DNA from: Acinetobacter rudis
Lineage (GTDB): Bacteria > Pseudomonadota > Gammaproteobacteria > Pseudomonadales > Moraxellaceae
Reading direction: 5' to 3'
DNA: 64,000 bases
NCBI RefSeq assembly: GCF_031157835.1
Contig: NZ_JAVIDR010000012.1
Span: 1 to 64,000, forward strand
The notes below the pieces were generated by a model, which saw nothing but the letters and a program-made list of their open reading frames with translations, ran no database searches and was not told where the DNA came from. The position numbers and the translations under genes were made by a program. This document shows positions 20,710 through 30,539 of the stretch, one piece after another; positions within the stretch are counted from its first letter, which is position 1, and each line of letters begins with the position of its first letter.

Positions 20710-23700
20710 CTATGACTCCGCAACTAGACCATATTCTTTTGCTTCTTCCAAATTGACACTGACCAGTTTAGAAGCACCAGGCTCAGGCATGGTGACTCCC
20801 AAAAGATCAGTTGCCATTGTCATTGCAACTTTATTATGTGTAATGTAGATGAATTGTACCTGCTCAGATAGCTCTTTTACCAAATTACAAAATCTTCCCA
20901 CATTGGCATCATCAAGCGGTGCATCAACTTCATCTAGCACGCAAAAAGGTGCTGGATTAAGTCTAAATATTGCAAATACCAATGCTAAAGCAGTTAAAGC
21001 TTTTTCACCACCAGATAAAAGTGCCAAAGAACTATTGCGTTTACCTGGTGGACGTGCCATCAAACGTACACCTGATTGCCAGTCATCCTCAAGGCTGAGG
21101 GAAGCTTCACCACCATTAAAAACTTTGGGAAATAGATTTTGTAATTCCAAGTTGATTTGATCAAATGTAGACATAAACAACTTCTTGGTTTCTTGATCAA
21201 TGCTCTTCATGGCATCTTTTAATTGGGCTACTGTTGTTTGTAAGTCCTCAATTTGCAGATTAAGTTGTTCAGCCCGTGCTGAAATCTCAACATATTCTTC
21301 AGAGGCTGCCAAATTCACTGCACCTAATTTAGCAAACTTCTGCTGTGCTATAGCTAGTTTTTGCTGGTGTGTTTCTAAATCAATTTCTAAACCAGTTTTT
21401 AACTCAGTTTCTAACTCAGTTAACTGTTCACTATAATGCTGTAAATCAGACTTTGCTGCTTGCCAAGCTAAACGTTGACTTTCAAGTTCCGTACGTAATT
21501 TTTCATCTTGCTGTTGCTGTTGATGGCGTGAGACAGTCAACTGTTGTTGTTTTTCTTGGACTTGATGTAACTCGGTTTGCCAATTCTGCCATGTCTCTTG
21601 TAATTTTTCAGTTTGTTGTGATTGCTCATCAAACTGTGTCTTTAAACTAGGCAGCTCAAGTTGAATTGGATCAAGAAACGTTTCAGCCTGCTCAATTTGC
21701 AACATAATTTGTTGGCGTTGTTGTTGAGTAAAAGATAAGTCTTTTGCTAACAACTCCACCTGTTGTTGATTTTGACCTGCAACACGGCGTGTCGTTTCTA
21801 ACTCTTGTTGTAATTGTTGCAATAACTTTTGTTTTTCATCTACCTGTTCATTTAACTGTTCAAGTTGCTCTTGAAGTGCTTTATAAGCAGGAAGAGTCTG
21901 TTCAAGTTTAAACGATAAAGCATGCAAATCGATTTCTAAGTCATCTTTTTGCATGGCATCTTCTTCTAACTGTACTTCAAGCTGTTGCAATTGATCGTAC
22001 AGTTGTTGACTTTGTAGCTCAAATGCCTGAGTTGCACTTTGCTGTTTAACCAGCTGCATATCTAGCATTTGTAGCTGTTGCTGCTGTTGTTTAAAGTGTT
22101 GCTGATCTTGCTGTAATTTTGCTTGTACAGCCTGTTGATTCTGTTCAAAAATAGCTAATTGTTTTTGTTCATCTTCATAGACATCAGTCAATTGCTCTAA
22201 TTCAAGCTCAATCTGCTCCAACCGTACACGATGGCTCAGTGCACCTTGTGCTACCTGACTCGACTCATCGTAAAGCAATCCAATCACCCAATCACATCCC
22301 ACATGATAACCATCAAGGCTCAGCAATGTCTGTCCTTGTTGAAGTTGTGACTGTAAATTTAATGCCTGTTCTAGATGTTCTGTAACAAAGACCTGCTGCC
22401 ATAAAGAAGAATGTGGGGCAGTAATCCACTGACTTAAACCAATCAGCCCTTGAAAATTAGCCACTCCACCCTGTTCTATTTCCTTCATTTGCCGTGCAAC
22501 ATTCTGTTCAAAGGGCATCTCAGCATCCAAACATGTCGCGTCAATCCAGCGTGCTAAAAACTTTTCAATAATATGCGCGTGAGCTTTAGCCGAGTCAGCC
22601 AATTGTAAATGCTGCAATAGTTGTCGCTCTTTCACTGTTTTAGTTGCGCTTTGCGCTAACAGCTTTTGAATTGTCTTGCGTTCAGCTTGTAATACCTGCA
22701 CTTCCGCCTGACGTTGTGTCACAGCAGTTTTGTGTTGCATACATTGTTGCTGTAACTGCTCTAAATGTAGAGCGGCTTCTTTAGATTGTTGTTCTAAGCG
22801 CTCAATAATAGCCTGTTGGTTGTTTTTATCTTGTTGTAATTGCTCAATACTACCATCGACAGACTGACTTTTAATTTGCTGTAATTGTAGTTGCAAGGTC
22901 TCTTTTTGCTGTTCAATGCGCTGAATATTTTTTGCCAAATACTCAGATTGTGACAGCATCTGTTGCTGTTGTTGCTGTTGTTTTTCAATCAGCTGGCGTT
23001 GTTGCTCAAATTGCTGTTTTAATTGACCCTGTTGCAATAGCATGGCACGTACTGATTGCTCTTTAAGTTGGGTGCTAGATTCATATTGCTGTGATTGCTC
23101 TGTTTGTTGATCAAGCTGAGCATGTAAAGTTTCTAACTGCAACTCAAGTAACTGAATTTTTTCTTTTGTTTGTTGTTTTTGCTGATTGAGTTGTTGAAGA
23201 TTTTGGCTATTGTGCTGTAGTAAATTTTGCTTCTGCTCTAAGCTAAGTTTAATTTCAGCAAGCTTCTTCTCAGCTTGCTGCCATTCTTGTTGTAATGGCA
23301 TAGACTGTTGAATTAAACGTTGAAACAGCTCACTGGTACTCGCTAAGTCATGTTCAACCGTAGTCATTTCTGAGCGAACCAATTTAAACTGCTCGCCCAA
23401 TGTATTCATTTGTATATTATATTGTTCTTGTAAGCGTGTACTTTGTTCACATTGAAAAGATAAAATTTCAATTTTTAAACTGCGTATTTCAGTTTCTAAA
23501 GTTTTATATTGAACAGCAGACTCAGATTGGCGTTTTAATGTCTTCAGCTGAGACTTTAATTCACTTGAAATATCTTCTAAACGTTCCAAATTTAAATGGG
23601 TATGTTCTAAATGTTGCAGCGTCTCTTTTCGACGTGCTTGATAACGAGATACACCCGCAGCTTCCTCAATAAACACACGCATTTCATCTGGCTTAGCATC

Positions 23701-24159
23701 TACCAAACGGTTAATCATGCCTTGTTCAATAATGGCATAAGAACGTGGTCCTAGTCCTGTGCCTAAAAAAATATCGGTAATATCACGACGACGACACTTA
23801 CTACCATTGAGAAAATATTCTGACTTGCCATCACGGGTGACCTGCCGACGTACAGCAAGCTCAGTATAAGCATTATATGCTCCACCTAACTTACCGTAAG
23901 TGTTGTCAAATCTTAATTCAACACTCGCCATGCCCACTGGTTTGCGCTTTGATGTCCCAGTAAAAATGACATCTTGCATGCTACCACCACGAAGTTGTCG
24001 CGCACTCGACTCCCCCATTACCCAACGAATAGCATCTATAACATTGGATTTGCCACAACCATTCGGTCCTACTACCGCAGTTCGATTAGCCCGAAAAGAT
24101 AAAGTACTGCTATCGGCAAAAGATTTAAAGCCAGAGAGTTTTAAGCTGCTTAAACGCAT
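20710..24159 (-). CDS. smc: Chromosome segregation protein SMC
   Basis: ATPase that dimerises through a hinge and, with ScpA and ScpB, compacts and separates chromosomes. The Walker A GPNGCGKS lies at 31-38, the signature LALLSGGEKALTALAL near 1055 and Walker B FCVLDEVDAPLDDANV near 1080. Between them are two long coiled coils, about 170-500 and 650-1000, around a hinge region near 510-640. The coils are unusually rich in glutamine, with runs of five to seven Q. Length 1149 residues is normal. It begins 10 bases after the GntR gene. Confidence 0.96.
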   Translation of the reverse strand: MRLSSLKLSGFKSFADSSTLSFRANRTAVVGPNGCGKSNVIDAIRWVMGESSARQLRGGSMQDVIFTGTSKRKPVGMASVELRFDNTYGKLGGAYNAYTELAVRRQVTRDGKSEYFLNGSKCRRRDITDIFLGTGLGPRSYAIIEQGMINRLVDAKPDEMRVFIEEAAGVSRYQARRKETLQHLEHTHLNLERLEDISSELKSQLKTLKRQSESAVQYKTLETEIRSLKIEILSFQCEQSTRLQEQYNIQMNTLGEQFKLVRSEMTTVEHDLASTSELFQRLIQQSMPLQQEWQQAEKKLAEIKLSLEQKQNLLQHNSQNLQQLNQQKQQTKEKIQLLELQLETLHAQLDQQTEQSQQYESSTQLKEQSVRAMLLQQGQLKQQFEQQRQLIEKQQQQQQQMLSQSEYLAKNIQRIEQQKETLQLQLQQIKSQSVDGSIEQLQQDKNNQQAIIERLEQQSKEAALHLEQLQQQCMQHKTAVTQRQAEVQVLQAERKTIQKLLAQSATKTVKERQLLQHLQLADSAKAHAHIIEKFLARWIDATCLDAEMPFEQNVARQMKEIEQGGVANFQGLIGLSQWITAPHSSLWQQVFVTEHLEQALNLQSQLQQGQTLLSLDGYHVGCDWVIGLLYDESSQVAQGALSHRVRLEQIELELEQLTDVYEDEQKQLAIFEQNQQAVQAKLQQDQQHFKQQQQQLQMLDMQLVKQQSATQAFELQSQQLYDQLQQLEVQLEEDAMQKDDLEIDLHALSFKLEQTLPAYKALQEQLEQLNEQVDEKQKLLQQLQQELETTRRVAGQNQQQVELLAKDLSFTQQQRQQIMLQIEQAETFLDPIQLELPSLKTQFDEQSQQTEKLQETWQNWQTELHQVQEKQQQLTVSRHQQQQQDEKLRTELESQRLAWQAAKSDLQHYSEQLTELETELKTGLEIDLETHQQKLAIAQQKFAKLGAVNLAASEEYVEISARAEQLNLQIEDLQTTVAQLKDAMKSIDQETKKLFMSTFDQINLELQNLFPKVFNGGEASLSLEDDWQSGVRLMARPPGKRNSSLALLSGGEKALTALALVFAIFRLNPAPFCVLDEVDAPLDDANVGRFCNLVKELSEQVQFIYITHNKVAMTMATDLLGVTMPEPGASKLVSVNLEEAKEYGLVAES

Positions 24160-24169
24160 AAAGTTCCAA

Positions 24170-24865
24170 TTATCGACGCGATCTGCGTGCCCATGCTAGT
24201 TCAATTTGTTTCATACGTGTTAGAGATTCCAACACAAGGTTGCACAAGTGTCGGCAAAAATCTTCCATAAATAAAGTCGCTTGTTGCGAATTTCGGCTTA
24301 AAATAGCATCAATCAGCAACTTAGATAACTCTAATGCTTCTTGAAGCTCTCTTTTAGAGGTATTTAAGGTCAAAAAATAACTACGTCGTACTGACGGAAG
24401 TAATTCGCGATAAAACTTCATTAAATATGGATTAGCCACCATATCTTGTTGCTCAGCCAGATATCCGAAGAAAACATCATAGAATTTTTCTGCGCTCCCT
24501 TGCTTAGCATGTTGTTCTAATTGCGTAAAAATAGTTCGTAAAACAGCAGCCTCATGTGGACGTAAAACATCACTCATACGTTGCACGATATACGTCAATA
24601 CCAGCGTACTTGAATCAAATAACCCCCGAATTTGTTGTGTCGTCATTTCTGACACAACTGCACCTCGTCGTGGATAAATTTGAATCAAATGTGTTCTTTC
24701 TAACAGCAGTAATGCTTCACGTACTGAACCCCGACTCACCTGAAGCTCCTTCGCGATACGTAACTCCTGTATACGCTCCCCCTCAACAAGTTCGCCAGTT
24801 ATTATCTGCTCACTTATACGTTGAGCGATTTGCTCTGATAGATTTTCCATATCATTCAAATGCAT
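24170..24865 (-). CDS. GntR-family regulator (FadR/FCD type) preceding smc
   Basis: DNA-binding regulator of 231 residues. Residues about 8-75 form the GntR winged helix: LSEQIAQRISEQIITGELVEG, then RIQELRIAKELQVSRGSVREALLLLE, then YPRRGAVV. The rest is helical and fits an FCD effector domain. It sits 10 bases before smc. Pseudomonas has the same GntR-smc-zipA-lig order as I recall, so the linkage is old and may be functional. The effector and targets are not known. Confidence 0.82.
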   Translation of the reverse strand: MHLNDMENLSEQIAQRISEQIITGELVEGERIQELRIAKELQVSRGSVREALLLLERTHLIQIYPRRGAVVSEMTTQQIRGLFDSSTLVLTYIVQRMSDVLRPHEAAVLRTIFTQLEQHAKQGSAEKFYDVFFGYLAEQQDMVANPYLMKFYRELLPSVRRSYFLTLNTSKRELQEALELSKLLIDAILSRNSQQATLFMEDFCRHLCNLVLESLTRMKQIELAWARRSRR

Positions 24866-25014
24866 AAATTACCTATTGTTATTTATTGTCGCCTGTATCT
24901 ATACGGCCATTGTGCATTTGTAACTGATTTAAAGTGATTCTGACTATGTCACTTTTAAACTAAATTTTTTAAATTTAGCAAATCAATATATGTTGGCATT
25001 CACAAGCATAGTAT

Positions 25015-25815
25015 TTAATTAATACCATGATAGATAAAGTAAATACCAATAAAAAACAGATATATTGCAAAACTTTTTTTCAGCAATATCGGAGAAAGCA
25101 TGTGTGCTACTTTAGCTCCAAGTTTTGCAGTTATGAAACTCATCACACTTATGCCAAGAAAAGCATAGATCTGCACATAGCCAATTGCATCCTTAATTTC
25201 TCCAGAAGCTTGCTCACCAAAGAACATAAATCCAATGGCTCCAGACAGTGCAATCGGAAGTCCGCATGCAGCAGAAGTGGCAATTGCTTTTTGCATAACA
25301 ACACCACAACGATTGAGATAAGGTACAGTTAAACTCCCCCCACCAATACCAAAGATTGCTGAAGCAATACCAATCAAACCACCAACTAAAGTCTGTACTG
25401 GCGCAGAAGGCAAATGTCTCGACTCATCCACCTGTACCTTTGCACCTGTAAACATTTTGTAAGCCATATACAGTACAAACACGCCAATGATCAGCTGTAA
25501 AACCTCTCCACTTAGGCGCCCAGCAATGCCTGCACCTAAAAAAGCGCCCAGCAATAAACCTGGTAAAAAATGACCAAAAACATTCCACAGTACTGCGCCT
25601 TTTTTATGGTGTGCACTCACAGAACTCAAGGAGGTAACGACTATAGTTGCCAAAGAAGTACCTAATGCCATATGCATTAATATGGATGGGTCATAGCCCA
25701 TCTTTAAAAAGACTAAGTACAAAATTGGGACAATGATCAGCCCACCACCAATGCCAAACAATCCAGCACTAAATCCAGCAACTGCACCAATAGCCAAATA
25801 AATCAGGAGTTCCAT
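25015..25815 (-). CDS. TSUP-family (TauE/SafE) membrane permease
   Basis: Predicted inner-membrane exporter of 266 residues with seven to eight hydrophobic segments. Two inverted halves each start with the family motif: GLFGIGGGLIIVP near residue 18 and AIFGIGGGSLTVPYL near 152. Members move sulfite, sulfoacetate or related organosulfur anions, but the substrate cannot be read here. It is a lone gene between the GntR-smc cluster and birA, with no sulfur-metabolism neighbours. Confidence 0.85.
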   Translation of the reverse strand: MELLIYLAIGAVAGFSAGLFGIGGGLIIVPILYLVFLKMGYDPSILMHMALGTSLATIVVTSLSSVSAHHKKGAVLWNVFGHFLPGLLLGAFLGAGIAGRLSGEVLQLIIGVFVLYMAYKMFTGAKVQVDESRHLPSAPVQTLVGGLIGIASAIFGIGGGSLTVPYLNRCGVVMQKAIATSAACGLPIALSGAIGFMFFGEQASGEIKDAIGYVQIYAFLGISVMSFITAKLGAKVAHMLSPILLKKSFAIYLFFIGIYFIYHGIN

Positions 25816-26038
25816 AGTGTCATTTCCATGTAAAAAACAACGAATTAAACAGTAAATGAATAATCATCACGCATCTACTGATTTAAACGTGGCACATCAT
25901 AGCATCATGAGATGTTTTTTTTAGAAAATAATATTGAGATCATATGCATAGACTTAGAAATTAAGCAGTTGTTAAATATTGCACCTACCCCAAAAGATAT
26001 GTTTAACTCCGTTATCATTTTTGATCCAACATGAGATA

Positions 26039-26827
26039 ATGATGGACCTAGATAGCCAACGACTACGCCAACAACTTAGTCAAGCAGCACTTCTCCCAGA
26101 AGTTCTTGTTTTAAAAAAAACTACTGCTTCAACCAATTTAGATGTACGCGAAATTGCTCAAAGTGGCGCCAACAGTATCTTAGTCAGTAGTGAAATTCAA
26201 AGCCAAGGACGTGGCCAACATCAAAGAGCTTGGGCATCGCCGCAAGGTAATGTCTATATGAGTTGCTTACTTCAAACGCAGCGACCACTTGATGGCCGTC
26301 TGGCCTTAGAAACAGCCCTGAATATTTTACAAATGCCGAGCTTACAAAATTTAGAACAATTACAAGTAAAATGGCCTAATGATTTATATCATATTCAAGG
26401 CAAATGGGGCGGTATTTTAGTAGAACCACTTGATACACAACGTGCAATTATTGGTGTGGGCATTAACCTGCACGCTTTTAGCACAGCACAGTTACACGAA
26501 CAAAATATTGATCAACCCGTCTGTTCATTATCTCAGCTCGGCCTTCAATCATTAGACCGTATTTTACTTATAAGCGAACTTTATCAAGCTATTCAACAGG
26601 CTGGCCACTGGTTTAATCATGGTTGTACGCATCTAGCACAACGATTTAATCACTATGCAGCATTTATTGATCAACCTGTTGTACTCCAACAGGAGCAACA
26701 AACGCTCTTTGGCATCTTTCGCGGTATTGATGATCAAGGCTGCCTCAATATTGAAACAGTAAATGGACTACAAACCTGTTATCACGGACGTTTACGTCTA
26801 CAAAACAACACGGATGCTTCGCAATGA
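26039..26827 (+). CDS. birA: Biotin-[acetyl-CoA-carboxylase] ligase
   Basis: Activates biotin with ATP and attaches it to the carboxylase carrier protein. [19 protein letters not shown] is the biotinyl-AMP loop, and KWPNDLY with KWGGILVE form the active site. The protein lacks the N-terminal winged helix of bifunctional BirA, so it is a class I ligase with no repressor role. I start at the ATG at 26039 (a second ATG follows directly); a TTG 60 bases earlier has no support. Its end overlaps coaX by 4 bases. Confidence 0.9.
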   Translation: MMDLDSQRLRQQLSQAALLPEVLVLKKTTASTNLDVREIAQSGANSILVSSEIQSQGRGQHQRAWASPQGNVYMSCLLQTQRPLDGRLALETALNILQMPSLQNLEQLQVKWPNDLYHIQGKWGGILVEPLDTQRAIIGVGINLHAFSTAQLHEQNIDQPVCSLSQLGLQSLDRILLISELYQAIQQAGHWFNHGCTHLAQRFNHYAAFIDQPVVLQQEQQTLFGIFRGIDDQGCLNIETVNGLQTCYHGRLRLQNNTDASQ

Positions 26828-27561
26828 GACGACTTTGGTTAGATATTGGCAACACCCGACTTAAATACTGGGTCACTGAAGACAATCAAATCATAGAACA
26901 TGTTGCAGAACTACATTTACAATCACCAGCCGATCTATTACTCGGACTTATTCAACACTTTAAGGGATTAAAGCTTGATGAGGTTGGTATTTCCTCAGTA
27001 CAAGATAAGCAAAATAACAAACGTATCAAAAAAATTTTGAAATCAATGAATATCCGTATGACTTGTGCTCAAGTTCAAGCAGAATATGCGGGTCTACGTT
27101 GTGGTTATGATGATACTACGTTATTAGGAATTGATCGTTGGTTACAGGTTTTGGCTGTTGCCTCCCCCGAAACAAATTTATGTGTTGTGAGCTGTGGTAC
27201 AGCTTTGACAATTGACTTAACTTTAGGGATGCAACATCTTGGTGGGTATATTTTACCTAACCTCTATCTTCAGAGAGATTCCCTCATTCAAAATACCAAA
27301 GGGATTAAAATACCAGATGTGGCATTTGATGAATTAAGCCCAGGGCGAAATACGATTGACGCCGTACATCATGGTATATTCTTTGGCCTTCTGAGTACAA
27401 TTGAGAAAGTCTTAGAACAACATCCTCGCCAACTCATCTTGACAGGTGGTGATGCAAACCTTTTTGCTGAGCATCTGCAACGCTTCAATCCCATTGTTGA
27501 ACAAGATCTGCTACTCAAAGGCTTGAAAGTGTATTTAAATCAAAATAAATCTGTTGCTTAG
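26824..27561 (+). CDS. coaX: Type III pantothenate kinase
   Basis: First step of coenzyme A synthesis: phosphorylation of pantothenate. The ASKHA-fold P-loop is [11 protein letters not shown] at residues 6-16, followed by [10 protein letters not shown] near 101, [10 protein letters not shown] near 123 and GGYILPNL. Length 245 is normal. The birA-coaX overlap (ATGA) is a common arrangement. No SPOR domain follows; a LysE-type gene begins 50 bases downstream. Confidence 0.94.
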   Translation: MRRLWLDIGNTRLKYWVTEDNQIIEHVAELHLQSPADLLLGLIQHFKGLKLDEVGISSVQDKQNNKRIKKILKSMNIRMTCAQVQAEYAGLRCGYDDTTLLGIDRWLQVLAVASPETNLCVVSCGTALTIDLTLGMQHLGGYILPNLYLQRDSLIQNTKGIKIPDVAFDELSPGRNTIDAVHHGIFFGLLSTIEKVLEQHPRQLILTGGDANLFAEHLQRFNPIVEQDLLLKGLKVYLNQNKSVA

Positions 27562-27611
27562 GACAATCTATTTAAGCTTTAACTTTAGATATTGTTATCA
27601 GAGGTTTTTCT

Positions 27612-28235
27612 ATGAATCTAAACACATTTCTTCTTTTTTTACCTGCTTGTCTCGCACTCAATATGGTACTAGGTCCCAATAATGTGCTTTCAATTATGAT
27701 TGGAGCAGAACAAGGGCTAAAGTCAGCAGCAATAGCATATTTAGGTCGTTTTTTTGCTTTTATCATTTTAATTTTCATTACAGCTTTAGGCCTAGGCACC
27801 CTACTCACAGCATCTGCACAAATATTTTTAATGATCAAATTTATTGGAGCAATCTATTTACTTTGGATTGGTTACCAGCTTTTGACAAGTAAAGCGAATA
27901 TGCAAGATGAAACTATGACTGCATATAATCAAGATATTAAATTACTTATAAAAAAAGATTTTAATATCGCAATTGCCAACCCTAAAGCAATTCTAATTTT
28001 CACTGCATTCTTTCCGCAATTTATCCATCTTGATCACTACTGGTCAGATTTTATGACACTAGGCGTGATTTTCTTGTGTTTAGAATTCTTTGCAGTACTA
28101 TGTTATGCCTTGCTTGGTGCTAAGTTAGTAAAAATGTTAAAACGTGAAAGATTTGGCATGATCAATAAAATAAGTGGTGTACTTATGATTACTTTTGGTT
28201 TGGCATTGGCATTTATGAAAAAGCCCTCTGCTTAA
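27612..28235 (+). CDS. LysE/RhtB-family amino-acid exporter
   Basis: Predicted inner-membrane protein of 207 residues with about six hydrophobic segments. Near the N-terminus, GPNNVLSIMIGAEQG is the family's conserved loop (usually GPD or GPN), and ANPKAILIFTAFFPQF is the second signature near 122. Members export lysine, threonine, homoserine or other metabolites. It could be cotranscribed with birA-coaX, but the 50-base gap and unrelated function make that uncertain. Confidence 0.83.
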   Translation: MNLNTFLLFLPACLALNMVLGPNNVLSIMIGAEQGLKSAAIAYLGRFFAFIILIFITALGLGTLLTASAQIFLMIKFIGAIYLLWIGYQLLTSKANMQDETMTAYNQDIKLLIKKDFNIAIANPKAILIFTAFFPQFIHLDHYWSDFMTLGVIFLCLEFFAVLCYALLGAKLVKMLKRERFGMINKISGVLMITFGLALAFMKKPSA

Positions 28236-28868
28236 TCAACATCATTTTCGCATTTGGATATAATTCTTATATTAATAAAATATACAGTGGGTTGAGCATA
28301 TGTATTTTCAACATAGTGCATAATTGATCTTTTCTATTTTAAGAGGTATGAAAGCTCAATTACCACTAATCTTGTTGTTTTTCAATTAGACCCACTCAAT
28401 ACTGCTTTGATTATCACTCTTGTAACAATACCAACACTTTCCACTGCAAATGGAGTCAATAATATTGTTAAAAAATACCCATTAGATTTAAGTTAAAATT
28501 GTAAGCTATTTATTATTTGAAAAAAATTTGAAATTGAAATATGTTTTGTTTAAAAACAAAGTTTATAAGGTTTATTAAAAAGCAACAATTCAATTAATAT
28601 AAAACTTTTATTGAAATTTAAAACAACTATAATATTATTGTGAACAGGATTTATAGAAAACATTAGCACAATGGCTGAATCATATAGCCCAATACGGCTG
28701 GTTAAATGATTGTTTTTTACTTGTTAAAATAAATCCCCAATATTAAAACACTGTTCTTTATTTGAAAATTAAATAAGTACATTTAAAACCAATTATAAAT
28801 ATCAAACTAAACCATAAAAAAATAAAAATAAATCCTAGAACAAACATATAAAAATAAAGGGGATAAAA
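28236..28868. other. AT-rich gap between the exporter and the M4 protease gene
   Basis: About 630 bases, visibly richer in A and T than the genes on either side. It contains a possible gene remnant (listed separately), no tRNA, and no clear terminator for the exporter. The last 200 bases must carry the protease promoter; AAGGGG lies 8 bases before its ATG at 28869. Confidence 0.5.
28317..28496 (+). pseudogene. Possible C-terminal remnant of a membrane protein gene
   Basis: A 59-codon open frame without a usable start codon follows an in-frame TAG and ends with TAA. It includes LDPLNTALIITLVTIPTLS, which reads like a transmembrane segment, and closes with NNIVKKYPLDLS. The hydrophobic pattern and absence of a start suggest the tail of a decayed transporter gene. 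I cannot name the family, and chance is a real alternative in 59 codons. Confidence 0.3.
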
Positions 28869-29963
28869 ATGAGTAATCATTCCTTAAAAATGAAATTAGC
28901 ACAAGCACAGCAAAACCGAGGACAATGTTTTTGTTTTATTATTCCCCCGAAGGTATTCGAACGTTTTTTGGAGGACAATAGTTTCTCTCAAGAGCAAAAG
29001 CAAAATTTTAAGAATGAAATAACGATAGATAACAGTTGGCGTGAATTCAAAGGACGTGAAGTAAAAAAATGCCGTAAAACTGTACGACATTTGGGCCCTC
29101 TGGATGCAGTAGATCCCACTTTTGCCCCATCCTCCAAAGTCACTATTTTTGATTGTAAAAATAGCTACAGTTTACCTGGTGCAGAAATTTTAAAGGTAGA
29201 GGAATCAGATGATCCAACGGTACAACATGTTCTTATTGAGACCCAAGCCATTATTAAATTCTTTGATTCTGTTTTTATTAGAAACTCTATTGATGATCAA
29301 GGCATCGATATTGTTTCTTCTGTTCATTATGGTGTTGCTTACAACAATGCCTTTTGGAATGGTATTCAAATGACCTATGGAGATGGTGATGGCAACCTAT
29401 TCATTGATTTTACCAGCTCCAGTGATGTCATAGCCCATGAGCTTAGTCATGGTTTTATTCAATATAGCGCAGGTTTTGAATATGAAAATCAAGCAGGAGG
29501 ACTGAATGAAAGTATGGCCGATGTTTTCGGTTCAATGTTTAAACAGTGGAGGAACAAACAAAATGTACATGATGCAGATTGGCTTATTGGTAAAGAAATT
29601 CTAGGTCCTGCGGCACTTTACCGTGGTTTTAGATCACTGAGAAATTTATCAAATCCATCCGATCCGAGTTGTCTTTCACCTCAACCTGCTCATTTCTCAG
29701 AGTACGTTGATGGAATGGATCCCCATGAAAGTAGTGGCATTGCTAACTTTGCATTTTATCAAGCTGCCATGCAAGTCGGAGGTTATAGTTGGGAAAAAGT
29801 AGGACAGATTTGGTACAAAGCACTCGTTGCTTTTGACCCTAACCCGCAGATGGAAATGCAATTTTTTGCAAATAGAACTCGTTTTCTAGCTAAAAAAATG
29901 TTTGCACATGACACTTCTGTTTATAAGGCAGTAAATCAAGCATGGCTTACAGTTGGTTTATAA
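28869..29963 (+). CDS. M4-family metalloprotease, protealysin-like precursor
   Basis: Thermolysin-family zinc protease of 364 residues. The zinc site is complete: HELSH at 190-194 and the distal GLNESMAD with Glu214, and DPHESSG carries the catalytic histidine near 290. There is no signal peptide. The N-terminus instead has FIIPPKVFERF (about 23-33), the short propeptide motif of protealysin-type enzymes, which remove their own propeptide. The next gene encodes an emfourin-like inhibitor, the known partner of protealysin in Serratia. The physiological substrate is unknown. Confidence 0.88.
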   Translation: MSNHSLKMKLAQAQQNRGQCFCFIIPPKVFERFLEDNSFSQEQKQNFKNEITIDNSWREFKGREVKKCRKTVRHLGPLDAVDPTFAPSSKVTIFDCKNSYSLPGAEILKVEESDDPTVQHVLIETQAIIKFFDSVFIRNSIDDQGIDIVSSVHYGVAYNNAFWNGIQMTYGDGDGNLFIDFTSSSDVIAHELSHGFIQYSAGFEYENQAGGLNESMADVFGSMFKQWRNKQNVHDADWLIGKEILGPAALYRGFRSLRNLSNPSDPSCLSPQPAHFSEYVDGMDPHESSGIANFAFYQAAMQVGGYSWEKVGQIWYKALVAFDPNPQMEMQFFANRTRFLAKKMFAHDTSVYKAVNQAWLTVGL

Positions 29964-29994
29964 CTATTTAATTGTACAAAAGGCAGCTCTCACT

Positions 29995-30288
29995 ATGGCA
30001 ATAATATACGTAGAACGATTTGGAGGATTAGCATGTGTAGGAAGTATCCATTCTTATATCCGTAGTCACGGTAAAATCAACACATCCTCCCTATCTATAG
30101 AGGAGCTTAAACAAATAGAACGTTTGTTTAATCAACAGAAAACTGTAAATCAGTTTCCTACACGGTCTGATCAGTTTAAGTATCAACTTATACGTCAAAC
30201 CCCAAATGGAAAGATTGATAAAGTCGAAGCAAAAGAAACGGACCTACCAAGTAAAGTGATTTCTTGTATCAAGGATGAAATTATTTAA
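29995..30288 (+). CDS. Emfourin-like inhibitor of the M4 protease
   Basis: A 97-residue protein, read from the ATG at 29995; a start at 29953 would overlap the protease end and adds unmatched residues. It has IIYVERFGGLACVG at the start, a polar middle (IEELKQIERLFNQ) and a strand-rich end (FKYQLIRQ), the pattern I recall for emfourin, the protein inhibitor encoded with protealysin. It begins 31 bases after the protease stop, so the two form a protease-inhibitor pair. A terminator-like hairpin follows. Confidence 0.75.
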   Translation: MAIIYVERFGGLACVGSIHSYIRSHGKINTSSLSIEELKQIERLFNQQKTVNQFPTRSDQFKYQLIRQTPNGKIDKVEAKETDLPSKVISCIKDEII

Positions 30289-30375
30289 CGACATTACTCA
30301 TTCTCTCAACTTAAAGCATTATCCTTTAATGAAAGGTATAAGATACGGTTATCAATAGCTTTAAGCATAATAAAC

Positions 30376-30422
30376 TTGCTTATTCTCCCTGGCATGGTGG
30401 AGTAAGCAATATATTTCTTTTG
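30376..30422 (+). terminator. Terminator of the protease-inhibitor operon
   Basis: TTGCTTATTCTCCC (30376-30389) pairs with GGTGGAGTAAGCAA (30396-30409) with two G-T pairs and one mismatch, around a 6-base loop. A T-rich stretch (TATATTTCTTTTG) follows. It lies 88 bases after the inhibitor stop codon. Confidence 0.6.
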
Positions 30423-30539
30423 TAAGAAAACTGTTTATATGCTCCACACAATTATTCATTTCGCTTTAATCTGCTTTTTTATTCACATCAAATTATAAGT
30501 TCTCTATACTTCGAATAAACTTATTGAAAATCCAACATA

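Noticed and set aside
22900..23300. Repeated CTGTTG-type units inside smc that look like a DNA repeat array
   Set aside because: They encode glutamine runs in the coiled coil, in frame, with irregular spacing; not a CRISPR or satellite.
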